Assembly: GCA_018971775.1 (NCBI GenBank)
Contig: JAGXAB010000029.1
Location: forward strand, 1-63,018
Source of the DNA: Cyanobacteria bacterium REEB67
GTDB taxonomy: Bacteria; Cyanobacteriota; Vampirovibrionia; Obscuribacterales; Obscuribacteraceae
Reading direction: 5' to 3'
Length of the DNA: 63,018 nucleotides
Shown piece by piece: positions 51,761 through 60,689 of the stretch. The position numbers and the translations under genes are program-made. The notes under the pieces were generated by a model that ran no database searches, was not told the DNA's origin, and saw only the letters and a list, made by a program, of their open reading frames with translations. Within the stretch, counting starts at the first letter, position 1; each line of letters begins with the position of its first letter.

Positions 51761-53524
51761 TTATTTATTCAGTTTCGAATCAGTTGGCACAACATGGGCG
51801 TTTTTGAGCACATAGACCGGATGGACGGACATGGTCATCAGACTGAAATATCTTTCGTGCCACAGTTCATCGTAACCGGGCACCGGCGAAAAACTGACGA
51901 TGTATTCCTCGCCTTTGATCGGCCACCAGCGCCAGCTATCACGGGGAGGGGCGCCGCGAAAATGACTGGCATAGACATTGATATCGCGGCTAACGTTGTA
52001 TTCGGCGCCACCATCGATTATCGAGGCCGACACATCTTGCTTCTCCAATTTAGTCAAAGCGCGCCAGCGTGCGGCATTTGAAGTGATGTAGTCCTGCCCG
52101 CCAAAAATAGAATAGCCCAGAAAAAGGGTTAAAAGAGCCGTACCGACCCAATCAGAGAAGCGCAAATTGGACAATTTGGAAAAATGGGCGAGGGCTAGAA
52201 TGATCGGCAAGAGAGCGATCAGATAATAGCGATCCGTGCAGCGCACGATTGTCTCCACCATCAAAAACCCGAGCGTCGCAACACAACTTGTCGCCAACAC
52301 CACTACTGAAGGTGAGGCGAAACGTGACAGCAACTGGAGTTTGAACTTACCGCCGGAAGATTGGAGCGCTTTGCGCACGTGGACGACGGTCAGGCCGACC
52401 ATAGTAAAGAGCTGACAGAGAGCGAGGAAGGCGAGGAAGTAGGATGCTGCGGTCAGGCGTACTTTCTGGCGCGCCGTCAGAAGAGGATTGGCGATGCCCA
52501 TGATGCCTTGAGCGCCGACGCTGGTGATTCGCAAAATGTTTTCGCAAAACGGCATCTGCGCGTGCCGGACGTTGACTTCGTAATAGGCCGAGATAAGACA
52601 GACGAGCAAAGCTGCAAGCAGAGCAGGACCGGTCACCGGCCAATAAATGGTCACTTTCTTTTGAAAGAGAGCCCGACAAAAATCGATCGTCGACGCGAGC
52701 AAGAGCGGAGCCGTAAAAAGACCCACATAGCACAGCACCACACCGATCGCCGCGATTGATTTGAGCACCTGATCAAAGGGCGCCTGGAAAAAACCGAGCA
52801 AATAGGAGCTGTGTCCGATCCGTGCCGCCGAATAGTGATCAACCAGAGACTGGCCAGTTGTTTCGCGCAGCATCAACCACCTGTCGACGGCCATGAAGGT
52901 CGCAATTGGCAGAAGCAGAAAGATGGCACTGTATCCAAGACGGCGCGACATCGACCAGACTCTGGCTGCGTCCGGAGGACTGAAGAGAAAAGCCGGCGCG
53001 GCCAGAGCAAAAACAACGGCAGACTGCCGCACCGAAACCGCCGTCAACAAGCAGAGCAGTGCAAAGATCAGATGCTTGACCGAATGTCTTTTTAAACCGG
53101 CAAGCAGCAAATAGAAGTAGGCGGCACTGAGCGTAAGCGCGCTGACATCACTCATAAAGCCTAGATAGAGATTGAGCATGATTGGATTGCCGGCATAGAG
53201 CAGCGCGCAATACAGACTTTTGCGACGAGTGACACCTAGTTCGAGCAGGGCGAAATAGGCAAAAATGGCGCCGATTGCTCCGGCAAGGACCGAGGCATAG
53301 CGCAAAACTATATACGAAAATCCGAATATTTTAGTAAAAAAGGCGCCCCAGAAGATATGGGCAAAGCCTGCCGCACAGGCGGCCGGCATATAAAGTCGGC
53401 CACTATCCAGGAAAACGCGGGTGGTCTCGCCGTAGCTCCAATCGTCATTTAAAGGAAAATCGCCGCCCAAGGAAGCTACCCGAGCGACGGCAATGAAAAA
53501 AAGTATGATCGTTAAAAGAGGCAA
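51761..53524 (-). CDS. polytopic membrane glycosyltransferase, GT39/ArnT-like
   Basis: 587 residues from a TTG at 53524; an in-frame stop lies a few codons upstream. The first loop NDDWSYGETTRVFLDSGRLYMPAA carries the acidic pair typical of GT-C (PMT/ArnT) enzymes, followed by FFTKIFGFSYIVLRYASVLAGAIGAIFAY. Twelve or so membrane segments lead to a short C-terminal extracytoplasmic region. Such enzymes move a sugar from a polyprenyl carrier to an envelope acceptor. It starts 13 nt after the zinc-ribbon gene stop. Acceptor and donor cannot be deduced. Confidence 0.82.
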   Translation of the reverse strand: MPLLTIILFFIAVARVASLGGDFPLNDDWSYGETTRVFLDSGRLYMPAACAAGFAHIFWGAFFTKIFGFSYIVLRYASVLAGAIGAIFAYFALLELGVTRRKSLYCALLYAGNPIMLNLYLGFMSDVSALTLSAAYFYLLLAGLKRHSVKHLIFALLCLLTAVSVRQSAVVFALAAPAFLFSPPDAARVWSMSRRLGYSAIFLLLPIATFMAVDRWLMLRETTGQSLVDHYSAARIGHSSYLLGFFQAPFDQVLKSIAAIGVVLCYVGLFTAPLLLASTIDFCRALFQKKVTIYWPVTGPALLAALLVCLISAYYEVNVRHAQMPFCENILRITSVGAQGIMGIANPLLTARQKVRLTAASYFLAFLALCQLFTMVGLTVVHVRKALQSSGGKFKLQLLSRFASPSVVVLATSCVATLGFLMVETIVRCTDRYYLIALLPIILALAHFSKLSNLRFSDWVGTALLTLFLGYSIFGGQDYITSNAARWRALTKLEKQDVSASIIDGGAEYNVSRDINVYASHFRGAPPRDSWRWWPIKGEEYIVSFSPVPGYDELWHERYFSLMTMSVHPVYVLKNAHVVPTDSKLNK

Positions 53525-53537
53525 TTTACTGGCTTAC

Positions 53538-53759
53538 TCAGCTCAGGGCCGGCTTTTCGCTGCCTGTTTCCTTTTGCTTGCCGTTGCCGGTAAAGCCGAG
53601 CAATTTAGCAAAGGGATTGGTCAACTTTACCGCGTGGTCGCCAGCGGTAGTACCACCTTTGGTGCTACTTGCCGATGGAATTTTGAAGCCACAGGTCTGG
53701 CATGTGTGCTTGGTTGCCGGCACCCGAAACTGGCATCTTGGGCAAAGAAAATATTGCAT
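53538..53759 (-). CDS. small zinc-ribbon protein, 73 aa
   Basis: Start at the ATG at 53759, with AGAGGGAT directly upstream; the frame is open to 53792. Residues 1-30 carry two Cys pairs (CPRC and CQTCG) in a zinc-ribbon pattern with MQYFLCPRCQFRVPATKH. The remainder is Thr/Gly/Lys-rich and disordered, ending PALS. It is the first gene of the unit with the membrane glycosyltransferase. Role unknown. Confidence 0.65.
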   Translation of the reverse strand: MQYFLCPRCQFRVPATKHTCQTCGFKIPSASSTKGGTTAGDHAVKLTNPFAKLLGFTGNGKQKETGSEKPALS

Positions 53760-53987
53760 AGATCCCTCTCTTTCTAAAACGGAGTATATCACAGGAAATC
53801 AAGTGAGGCTGCGACTCCACGGGCGCCAGGCAAAGGTTTTGGTGAACATTTTACCTGCTTCTTACTTTCCCCGGTCCTTACCCCAATAAACCTGCTGACA
53901 AGCCGGCCGGGGGCAGCAAAATCAAGCCATCAATCAATCGCTCTATGTTCGGCTTTCTACACTACCGGCAAAAAAGTTAGGAGGAGA

Positions 53988-54023
53988 ATGCCCGAATCAT
54001 CCAGCCGTTTATTCGATAATTGA
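53988..54023 (+). CDS. possible 11-codon leader peptide
   Basis: TTAGGAGGAGA directly before ATG 53988 is an almost perfect Shine-Dalgarno. The reading is MPESSSRLFDN, ending at TGA 54021-54023. The stop lies 3 nt before the ATG of the ORF at 54027-54260, so translational coupling is possible. Too short to judge from composition; a leader peptide for the downstream operon is an inference. Confidence 0.35.
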   Translation: MPESSSRLFDN

Positions 54024-54026
54024 AAG

Positions 54027-54260
54027 ATGCGCCTGCTTCTTACTTTCGCCACATTGCATAAAGTACTTGCCGCAGAGAAGACTCTGCGCACCACTGCTGA
54101 CGAAAAATTGCGCTGCAGACCGACACCTACCCCTGCCGCTTTATCGCAGGACATCTGCGGAATGTCTCTCGAACTACTCGATCCGACCGCTTCTGCTTCT
54201 GCCGTTCAAGTCCTGAAGCAGGCCAATCTTTCACCGCGCGGCGTGCACGAGCTCAGTTGA
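54027..54260 (+). CDS. possible small protein, 77 aa
   Basis: Opens 3 nt after the 11-codon ORF. It reads MRLLLTFATLHKVLAAEK at the start and ends SLELLDPTASASAVQVLKQ followed by ANLSPRGVHELS. No family recognised. The DNA also holds two perfect hairpins (CGCAGAG/CTCTGCG at 54071-54088, CGCAG/CTGCG at 54145-54159), so the region may be structured RNA rather than, or as well as, coding. Confidence 0.35.
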   Translation: MRLLLTFATLHKVLAAEKTLRTTADEKLRCRPTPTPAALSQDICGMSLELLDPTASASAVQVLKQANLSPRGVHELS

Positions 54261-54632
54261 AACATTGATCGGACACAGAGCACCGCAAGCGCCGCTAAGT
54301 CAGCGCCGGCATTAGAGCCTGCTCAGGAAAAGCTCCGCCAGCTGCGCCAGCTTCCTGAGTTAAGAGCCAGAAACTCTCTATTGAGCTTCTACGGAAGCTC
54401 CCAGGAAACGAAAAATATTAAGTAGGACATTTACTCTGCTTGATTCAAGCACTTGATAACTCCTACGGTCAAGATTCACACAATTCTCTTTTTCACCTGA
54501 TCACCCCCGGAGCCGCTCACTAAACAACCACCGCCCGGCACCTCTATCTCCAGGCGCAGCTAGAAACGCTGCGTTGGTCTTTTCACGCCCGTTGAAAGAA
54601 TTCGTCTCAAGACGGAAACGAAGGGAGCATTT
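54261..54632 (+). promoter_or_regulatory. structured leader upstream of the NAD-kinase-like operon
   Basis: No ORF is seen in these 372 nt. Hairpins on the plus strand: CTCAGGA..AGCT with AGCTTCCTGAG (54322-54359); GAGCTTC-TACG-GAAGCTC (54383-54400), a 7-bp stem closed by a UACG (UNCG-type) tetraloop; CGCAGC/GCTGCG (54555-54573); CGTC-TCAA-GACG (54603-54614) a few bases before the ribosome site. Pyrimidine-rich TTCTCTTTTT at 54484-54493 is not preceded by an adjacent stem. This could be a cis-acting RNA element; I cannot match it to a named riboswitch. Confidence 0.45.
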
Positions 54633-55685
54633 ATGACCGCTAACACCTCTACATCGCCCCAAGCCTCAACCGGAGCTTCCGGTCCGACCGCAGCTCTGAC
54701 CGCTCTGACCGCCCCGACCGCCACAGCATCGCCCTCGGCCTCTACGACAGAAGCCCCGCCGCGTTTCCGGCGCGCCGTCATCGTCGTCAAAGAGACCTAC
54801 CTCGACCTGGTCACGGCCCTCGGCGATACGCACCAGCTCAAAGAGATCGCCGCCAGGAAGCCCGGTCTCGAATCGGTACAGGAATCGCACGAACAGCACG
54901 AACGCTGCATCGCCACCGTCACCGAGGCCCTGACTGCCGCCGGCATCGCTCTCGATACCATTCACCGCAACAGCGAAGGACTGGCCGGTCATCTCGCCAA
55001 AATCAGCGATGACGGTAATTGCGATCTGGTCGTCACCGTTGGCGGCGACGGCACCTTCCTGCGCGCCTCCCACGACATCAGCGGCGACATACCGGCCATC
55101 GCGGTAAACTCGGCACCGATCACCAGCTTCGGCCACTACTGCATCACCGATGGACTGGGTTTCGCCGCTGTCCTGAAGCGCATCATGAAAGGTGAACTCA
55201 AGCCCTCTCGCTTACTGCGCCTCAGCCTCTCCCTCGATGGTCAGGCGCTGCCCGAACCGGTCTTGAACGAAGTGCTCGTGGCGCACAAGCATCCGGCCGG
55301 CACCAGCCGCTACAGCCTGCGGGCCGCCGGGCGAGTCGTCCAGCACAAATGCTCGGGCCTTTTGATCGCCGCTCCGGCAGGCTCGACAGGCTTTCTGCGC
55401 TCCGAAGGCGGCACAGTTCTGCCGATTACGGACCGCCGCTACACCTTCATGGAACGCGCCCCCTTCCTGCGTATCGGCGAAACAGCCGATTTGAATCGGG
55501 CGGTCCTCGATGCCTGCGAGCCGCTCGAAATCGTCTCGCAGATGCAGGACGGTCGTCTTTTCGTCGACGGCGAACATATCGAGTACGACTTCCCGCGCGG
55601 CGCCGTCCTTACCGTCTCGGCCGGCGCCAACGACCTGCTTGCCTATATCGACCCTGATTGTCACGCACCTTTCATCAACGCCTGA
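54633..55685 (+). CDS. NAD kinase-like protein, NADK2-type branch
   Basis: 350 residues; GGGAG 6 nt before the ATG. Residues 1-45 are low-complexity Thr/Ala/Ser/Pro. The catalytic core has the nucleotide loop VVTVGGDGTFLRAS (Asp139 in GGDGT), then NSAPITSFGHYCI in place of the usual NLGRLGFL, the NE motif in LNEVLVAH, and APAGSTGFLRSEGG in place of TPTGSTAYSLSAGG. The SxGHxC phrase recalls mitochondrial NADK2-type kinases. Probably phosphorylates NAD(H) or a related molecule with ATP. First gene of a four-gene unit, 20 nt before the radical SAM gene. Is likely not the only NAD kinase of the cell. Confidence 0.85.
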   Translation: MTANTSTSPQASTGASGPTAALTALTAPTATASPSASTTEAPPRFRRAVIVVKETYLDLVTALGDTHQLKEIAARKPGLESVQESHEQHERCIATVTEALTAAGIALDTIHRNSEGLAGHLAKISDDGNCDLVVTVGGDGTFLRASHDISGDIPAIAVNSAPITSFGHYCITDGLGFAAVLKRIMKGELKPSRLLRLSLSLDGQALPEPVLNEVLVAHKHPAGTSRYSLRAAGRVVQHKCSGLLIAAPAGSTGFLRSEGGTVLPITDRRYTFMERAPFLRIGETADLNRAVLDACEPLEIVSQMQDGRLFVDGEHIEYDFPRGAVLTVSAGANDLLAYIDPDCHAPFINA

Positions 55686-55705
55686 GGGCAAAAGGAAAAC
55701 CTGTT

Positions 55706-56587
55706 ATGAGCAAAGATATCGCTACTTTCAGCATCGTTGCCGGCTCTCTTGTCTGCAATGCCCGCTGCGCCTTCTGCGTCGCCCCGATGACCCCGGCCAA
55801 CGGCATCGGCACCAAAGAGCCGGTGATCAACTGGCGCAATTTCCGTAAGGCGGCGCAGTATGCCCGCGACGGACATTGCTCCACGGCCATGATCACCTCC
55901 AAGGGCGAGCCCACCATCTTCCCCGAACAGGTGAGCAAGTTCCTCGACGAGCTCGAGCCCTTCAACTTCCCGATCATCGAGATGCAGACCAACGGCCTGC
56001 TGATCGCCGAGGGCAAAAAGGTCACCGACGAGCACCTGCAGCACTGGTATGACAAGGGCCTGACGACAGTCGCCATCTCGGTCGTGCACTACGACGCCGA
56101 GAAGAACCGCCAGATCTACGTCCCCCACAAGAAGGAGTACATCGACCTGGCAGCACTGGTAGCCAAGCTGCACAAGTTTGGCTTCAGCGTCCGCCTCGCC
56201 GTCGTCCTGGTCAAGGGTTATCTCGACAGCATCGAGGAAATCCAGAAGATGGTCGCCTTCGCTAAGGCCAACAAGGTCGAGCAATTGACCATGAGGCCGG
56301 TGACCAAGCCCGAGGAGAGCGAAAACGAGTCCATCTTCAAGTGGACCTCGGAACACCATGTCAGCGACGACTTCGTGAACGAAGTCAACGCCATGCTCGA
56401 ATCGGGCGGCCGTGTCATCGACGAGCTGGCGCATGGCGCCACGGTCTACGACTACCAGGGCCAGAACGTCTGCATGACCAACTGCCTGACGGTAGCCACC
56501 AGCCAGCACGAGTTGCGGCAGGTGATCTTCTACCCGGATGGCCATCTGCGCTATGCCTGGCAATATGCCGGCGCCGTCATTTTCTAA
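55706..56587 (+). CDS. radical SAM enzyme of unknown reaction
   Basis: 293 residues from the ATG at 55706, with AAAGGAA about 9 nt upstream. The [4Fe-4S] site is CNARCAFC (CxxxCxxC; Cys17, Cys21, Cys24). The GGE-like motif is TSKGEPTIFP, and IIEMQTNGLLI and VAISVVHYD follow as beta strands of the partial TIM barrel. The C-terminus has one Cys pair (NVCMTNC) and ends VIFYPDGHLRYAWQYAGAVIF; this is too few Cys for a standard SPASM domain. It cleaves SAM to start radical chemistry; substrate unknown. Lys is mostly AAG and third positions are mainly G/C, unlike many neighbours. Confidence 0.9.
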   Translation: MSKDIATFSIVAGSLVCNARCAFCVAPMTPANGIGTKEPVINWRNFRKAAQYARDGHCSTAMITSKGEPTIFPEQVSKFLDELEPFNFPIIEMQTNGLLIAEGKKVTDEHLQHWYDKGLTTVAISVVHYDAEKNRQIYVPHKKEYIDLAALVAKLHKFGFSVRLAVVLVKGYLDSIEEIQKMVAFAKANKVEQLTMRPVTKPEESENESIFKWTSEHHVSDDFVNEVNAMLESGGRVIDELAHGATVYDYQGQNVCMTNCLTVATSQHELRQVIFYPDGHLRYAWQYAGAVIF

Positions 56588-56700
56588 ACCCGCAGCCAGG
56601 TCCGCTCCCTGGATCACTTCTCTGATTCGCGTCTCTGAACGCGCTTCTCTGAATACGCTTCAGGAGCGGACTTCCTCTACAGACAGAAAGGAGGTCTTCG

Positions 56701-57945
56701 ATGAAAAACGCCGTCGCGAAATTCTTCAGAGAAGCCTCGACTTCTCTCCAGTACAAAAACATCAGGCTCTACTGCGCCGGGGCCGTGATCTCGCTCTTCG
56801 GCTCGATGATGCAAGAGAGCATGATCGCCTGGCTCGCCTTCAAGCTGACTGGCTCGACGGCGGTGCTAGGCACGGTGATGAGCGCCTACATGCTGCCGAT
56901 GATCATTGCCAGCATTGCCGGCGGCTATGTCGCCGACCGCTTCATTGGGCAGCGTAAGCGCATCGTCCTGATTACTCAGGCCCTGGCCCTGACGATCGCC
57001 CTGACCTATGCCTTCACGGCAGCCACCGACCTGCTCAGCCTGACTGTGATTTATTCACTGTCGGCAGCACTCGGAGTCACCGTCGCTTTCGAGATGGCGT
57101 CGAGGATGGCTCTCTTGCCCAACCTCGTCGACAAGCCGGAACATATCGGCAACGCTTTTGCCCTCGATTCGCTTATTTTCTACACCTGCCGCCTCTGCGG
57201 TCCGGCCGTCGGCTCGATCCTGCTGGTCACGGTCAGCCCGGCCTGGGGCTTCGCCCTCAACGCCACAAGCTACGTGCTGGAAATCATCTTCCTCTCGCGC
57301 CTGCGCCCGACGGCTCCGGCAGCGGCGGAAGGTGGTCAAGCTCAGAAAAAGCCCGGACTGATCGACGCCCTACGTTTTGCCTACGGCGATGCGCGGAGAA
57401 GGCGAGTCATGGTGCTGCTCTCGGTCACCACGTTTTTCGGTGTCTACCTGCAGCTCATGCCGGCCTTCACGGCGGCTCGCCAGGGCACGGCTCTGACCAA
57501 CGGCTTCCTCATCCTGGCCTCCGAACTGGGCGCGGTGGTCGCCTCACTACTGATCGCCAACAAGCTCAGCAACGCCAGTCGCATCGGTTTCTTGCGCCGC
57601 AGTCTGGGCTTTGCCGGGGTGCTCTTCAGCCTCTGCCTGGCTGCTTTTGCCGCCACGCACCAGGTCTGGCTCTCGATGCTGCTCATGGCGCCGGTCGGCT
57701 TCACCATGAGCGCCATCTTTTCCGGCGCGCAGGCCGTCCTCCAGACTGAGGTCGAGGACAGGATGCGCGGCGCTTTTACGGCGATGTTCTACAACTTCGC
57801 CTACTTCGGGATGCTCGCTCTCGGCGGCCCGGTGCTCGGATATATGGCAGCCGCTTACGGCCTGACTGTCACCACTTGCGGTGCGGCAGCCTGCTGTCTG
57901 ATCGCCTCGATTCACTACCTCTGCAACACTGACAAAGGCAATTGA
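56701..57945 (+). CDS. MFS transporter, probable exporter (MFS_3/EntS-like)
   Basis: 414 residues; AAAGGAGG lies 8 nt before the ATG. Twelve membrane segments; the loop 2-3 motif GGYVADRFIGQRKRIVLITQ is the MFS motif A variant, with the central loop at about 205-225. The order NIRLYCAGAVISLFGSMMQESMIAWLAFKLTGS at the N-terminus is typical of the MFS_3 group (EntS, macrolide efflux). Placed after the radical SAM gene with a 113-nt gap, it probably exports the product of the operon. Substrate unknown. Confidence 0.92.
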   Translation: MKNAVAKFFREASTSLQYKNIRLYCAGAVISLFGSMMQESMIAWLAFKLTGSTAVLGTVMSAYMLPMIIASIAGGYVADRFIGQRKRIVLITQALALTIALTYAFTAATDLLSLTVIYSLSAALGVTVAFEMASRMALLPNLVDKPEHIGNAFALDSLIFYTCRLCGPAVGSILLVTVSPAWGFALNATSYVLEIIFLSRLRPTAPAAAEGGQAQKKPGLIDALRFAYGDARRRRVMVLLSVTTFFGVYLQLMPAFTAARQGTALTNGFLILASELGAVVASLLIANKLSNASRIGFLRRSLGFAGVLFSLCLAAFAATHQVWLSMLLMAPVGFTMSAIFSGAQAVLQTEVEDRMRGAFTAMFYNFAYFGMLALGGPVLGYMAAAYGLTVTTCGAAACCLIASIHYLCNTDKGN

Positions 57946-57947
57946 AA

Positions 57948-58223
57948 ATGCATACTCTCCTCCTGACCGTCGCCCTGATCGCCGAAATCGTCGCCTCATA
58001 TCACATCGTCCGCTTCGGCGCACGCCTCTCGGATCGTATCGCCGCCACCCGCGGTGAATGGCCCAACGTCTTCATCTGCGCCGGCATCCTTCTGGTCTGC
58101 CTTGGCGTCATGATTGGCTTCCAGGCTGACCTCAACCTCTTCGAGCGTGGCGTCGCCGTCCTCGTCGTCGGCTTTGCCGGCGGCATCGCCGTGCGCGTCA
58201 AACAACGCGCCATGGGCGCTTAA
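57948..58223 (+). CDS. small membrane protein, 91 aa
   Basis: Start at the ATG 2 nt after the transporter stop. Three hydrophobic stretches are seen: HTLLLTVALIAEIVASYHIV, NVFICAGILLVCLGVMIGF and FERGVAVLVVGFAGGIAV, with short basic loops. Composition and spacing suggest a partner of the MFS protein. No family recognised. G/C-ending codons continue as in the preceding genes. It ends the unit; a long hairpin follows at 58319. Confidence 0.7.
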   Translation: MHTLLLTVALIAEIVASYHIVRFGARLSDRIAATRGEWPNVFICAGILLVCLGVMIGFQADLNLFERGVAVLVVGFAGGIAVRVKQRAMGA

Positions 58224-58318
58224 AAGATCGCCATACGCTTAAGCCGCAATCTCTTCCGCGACCTGGCTGGCAATAACGTCCAAAATCCAGCCTGCGCCTG
58301 AGTTAGCTTGCAATTTTA

Positions 58319-58365
58319 CGCCGCCGGTGCTACTTCGCCTTGCGCGAATATGAGCACCGGCGGCG
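58319..58365. terminator. long hairpin between convergent genes
   Basis: CGCCGCCGGTGCT (58319-58331) and AGCACCGGCGGCG (58353-58365) form a perfect 13-bp stem. The 21-nt loop contains a nested TTCGC/GCGAA stem. It lies between the small membrane protein (plus) and the SpeE-like gene (minus). There is no clear T-run on either side, so termination is inferred from position and stability. Confidence 0.45.
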
Positions 58366-58466
58366 GCAAGCGGCGATATTAGATCATCTTTTTTGATGAC
58401 CACAACTATTAACACATATAGTAATTATATGTTCCGATTCTGACTGGAAAAATGAGTTCGTTTCAG

Positions 58467-60548
58467 TTACGAAGATTTAGTCGACCGGGCTTTGATAATC
58501 AAAGGAATGGCAGAGCACAGGTACAAAAGCAGGGCCAACAGACTGAGGCTTTTAATACCGAAAACAACGCAGGCGTTTTCCAAGAGCCCACCAAAAGTCA
58601 CACCAAGCATATTGGCGGCAAAACAAATATTTGGCTGCTTGGCACGGCCCAACAAGCGCGAGAAGAGAATGCCACCAAACAGAACGGGCAGACAAACAAT
58701 CAGTGGACTGACAATTTTGTCTATGCCGCTCGGCAGACTATTGGAGATCTGCAGACCGAAATCGAGAAGCAAACTGGCCGTAATCAGAAAATAGATCAAA
58801 CGCAGATGCCCCTTGTTCTCATGCTTCAAAACATAAGCATTTCCCAAAAAACCAAGGAGGAGGACGGTAAAAATCACCACCGAACTGACAATCCAGGTAT
58901 TGCCCCAGACAAGCGAAAGTTCTGTGCAGGATTTGGTCTCCATAAGCATAAATGCTTCACCAAGAAAAAACATCGAGAAGGCTTCAGGATTGGCGAGTAA
59001 GTCTTTGGATCCGCGCAGCAATAGAAGAACGGGCGTCAGTACGCATATACCAAGCACGATCGAATAGATCAAAAGCCCCATGGAATTGAATTGCAGATAC
59101 AAGAAGGGCCAATCATCACTGGAAGGGCGCTCCTTAGCTTGTTCGGCATTTGGCTGCCATCTTGCCGAACCGCTGTCCAGCTGTAGCAAATCAGCGAAAG
59201 AGGCACTGGCGTTTTGAATTGCCTCGGGATGATTATCTATGCCCGGACCAAATATAAACAGACAGCTGTCGAAAGTCTTGCCGCACAGAGCAAAGGGAGG
59301 CTTACCCGTGGCCGCCATAATCGTATTGTAGAGACGAGCAGTAATCGGATTATCAGGCCCGGTAGCGAAACTCATGGCCACAATGCCGTCCGGCTTGAGA
59401 CATTTGAGAGTGTCGGTAATGCATTCTTTTGTATAGACGAAATTATCGACTCGCAAAAAGGAGGATGTGTTGAGAGTGCCGCCGGGATCGAGGCAGCTGA
59501 AATCAATCAGGTCGTAGCGCCGCTTTGTATCGTGAAGATAGGCTCTGGCATCGTTGATTATGACGTGAACGCGTCGGTCGAGATAAGGCTTATCGGGATG
59601 GACTTTGGCCCCGAATGTGCCGATCACCGGATCAATTTCCACGGCATCTATGCGCTTAACCGGCTTATTCAGAGCAAAGGCCGCATCATTACCCGAACCG
59701 GCTCCCAGGATAAGCATGTCATCGGTGCTTCGAGCCAGCTTGTAAGGCAACTCCATATTGATACTATTGAGAAAAAGAATTTGCTCTTGCGAGTCTAATT
59801 TTTTGTTTTTTAGCGTTTGGATTTCTTGATCTCTAGGTGCATGCGTCGCCAGGTGGAAGTAAACGTTGTTGGAATAGAGCATGTAATTGCCGCTTCCATA
59901 AATGCTGCCACTGGGCACATCAAAAGTGTGGATATCGAGTTTGCCATAAGGCGACCAGTAAGAATTGCCGGTAACAAAATAACTTAATACCACAGCCGGT
60001 ATCATAATCGACAAAAGCGGCACTCTCGGCTCGATGTATGCGGCCATGGCAGCCGAAGCGGCTAGAAGCCAGACCCAGGGCGGACCACCCAGGAAAGAAA
60101 TTGCCGCGAAGCAGAGAACACCGAGCATACTGCCCAAAATATTGACGGAATACGCCGGCAGCGGCGGCAAATCCTTAAAGCTTTGTCCGATAGTACTACC
60201 GATCGCTCTGAAGACCACCAGTAGACTCAAACAATCAAGCATGATGAAAAGCATGGCTAAAATCGCCGATAACGGTCCTGAACCGTTATCGGTGCGCAAA
60301 GAAAGGTCTTTGAGAGGGCTGAGAGGCACTATCAGCACTGCCGCTAAAAGCACAATCAGACTGAGGACCAACCAGATTTTATTTAGCTTGTTTTCGGGCT
60401 GTGCGATACCAAAGGATGCACCGATGAAGGTGACCATCAGAATCAGATTCGGAAAAGCTCTAAAGACAGGAATTTCTACGCCTAACCAGCGTATGCACAT
60501 AGTCTCGGCAAAAAGCATCAAAAAACTTGCGAAAAATAGTTTAGACAT
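58467..60548 (-). CDS. membrane protein with spermidine-synthase-like domain (paralogue A)
   Basis: 693 residues. About seven membrane segments (1-225) precede a soluble domain (about 250-440) with the SpeE/SAM-like motif MLILGAGSGNDAAFAL, DAVEIDPVIG, and the catalytic-site region DFSCLDPGGTLNTSSFLRVDNFVYTKE. Six or more membrane segments follow. The domain would bind decarboxylated SAM or SAM; the conserved LRxDNxxxTKE phrase differs from true SpeE. Substrate unknown; a membrane-bound aminopropyl- or methyltransferase is possible. It is the divergent partner of the gene at 60801. Confidence 0.85.
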   Translation of the reverse strand: MSKLFFASFLMLFAETMCIRWLGVEIPVFRAFPNLILMVTFIGASFGIAQPENKLNKIWLVLSLIVLLAAVLIVPLSPLKDLSLRTDNGSGPLSAILAMLFIMLDCLSLLVVFRAIGSTIGQSFKDLPPLPAYSVNILGSMLGVLCFAAISFLGGPPWVWLLAASAAMAAYIEPRVPLLSIMIPAVVLSYFVTGNSYWSPYGKLDIHTFDVPSGSIYGSGNYMLYSNNVYFHLATHAPRDQEIQTLKNKKLDSQEQILFLNSINMELPYKLARSTDDMLILGAGSGNDAAFALNKPVKRIDAVEIDPVIGTFGAKVHPDKPYLDRRVHVIINDARAYLHDTKRRYDLIDFSCLDPGGTLNTSSFLRVDNFVYTKECITDTLKCLKPDGIVAMSFATGPDNPITARLYNTIMAATGKPPFALCGKTFDSCLFIFGPGIDNHPEAIQNASASFADLLQLDSGSARWQPNAEQAKERPSSDDWPFLYLQFNSMGLLIYSIVLGICVLTPVLLLLRGSKDLLANPEAFSMFFLGEAFMLMETKSCTELSLVWGNTWIVSSVVIFTVLLLGFLGNAYVLKHENKGHLRLIYFLITASLLLDFGLQISNSLPSGIDKIVSPLIVCLPVLFGGILFSRLLGRAKQPNICFAANMLGVTFGGLLENACVVFGIKSLSLLALLLYLCSAIPLIIKARSTKSS

Positions 60549-60689
60549 TCACTTCTGCTTCAAGCCTGATCAGTTAAATCAGTATTGGTAAGTTGACCCG
60601 ACCGACGCCGCGATAAATGCACAATTGTAGCGACTTGCGACAATTTGGCAACCACCGCTTGCGGGGCGGATCATTACTGCTTGGCTTCG

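Noticed and set aside
55661..56617. 318-codon minus-strand ORF opposite the radical SAM gene
   Set aside because: A by-product of strong G/C third-position bias in the radical SAM gene; the composition is Val/Leu/Asp/Gly-rich without motifs.
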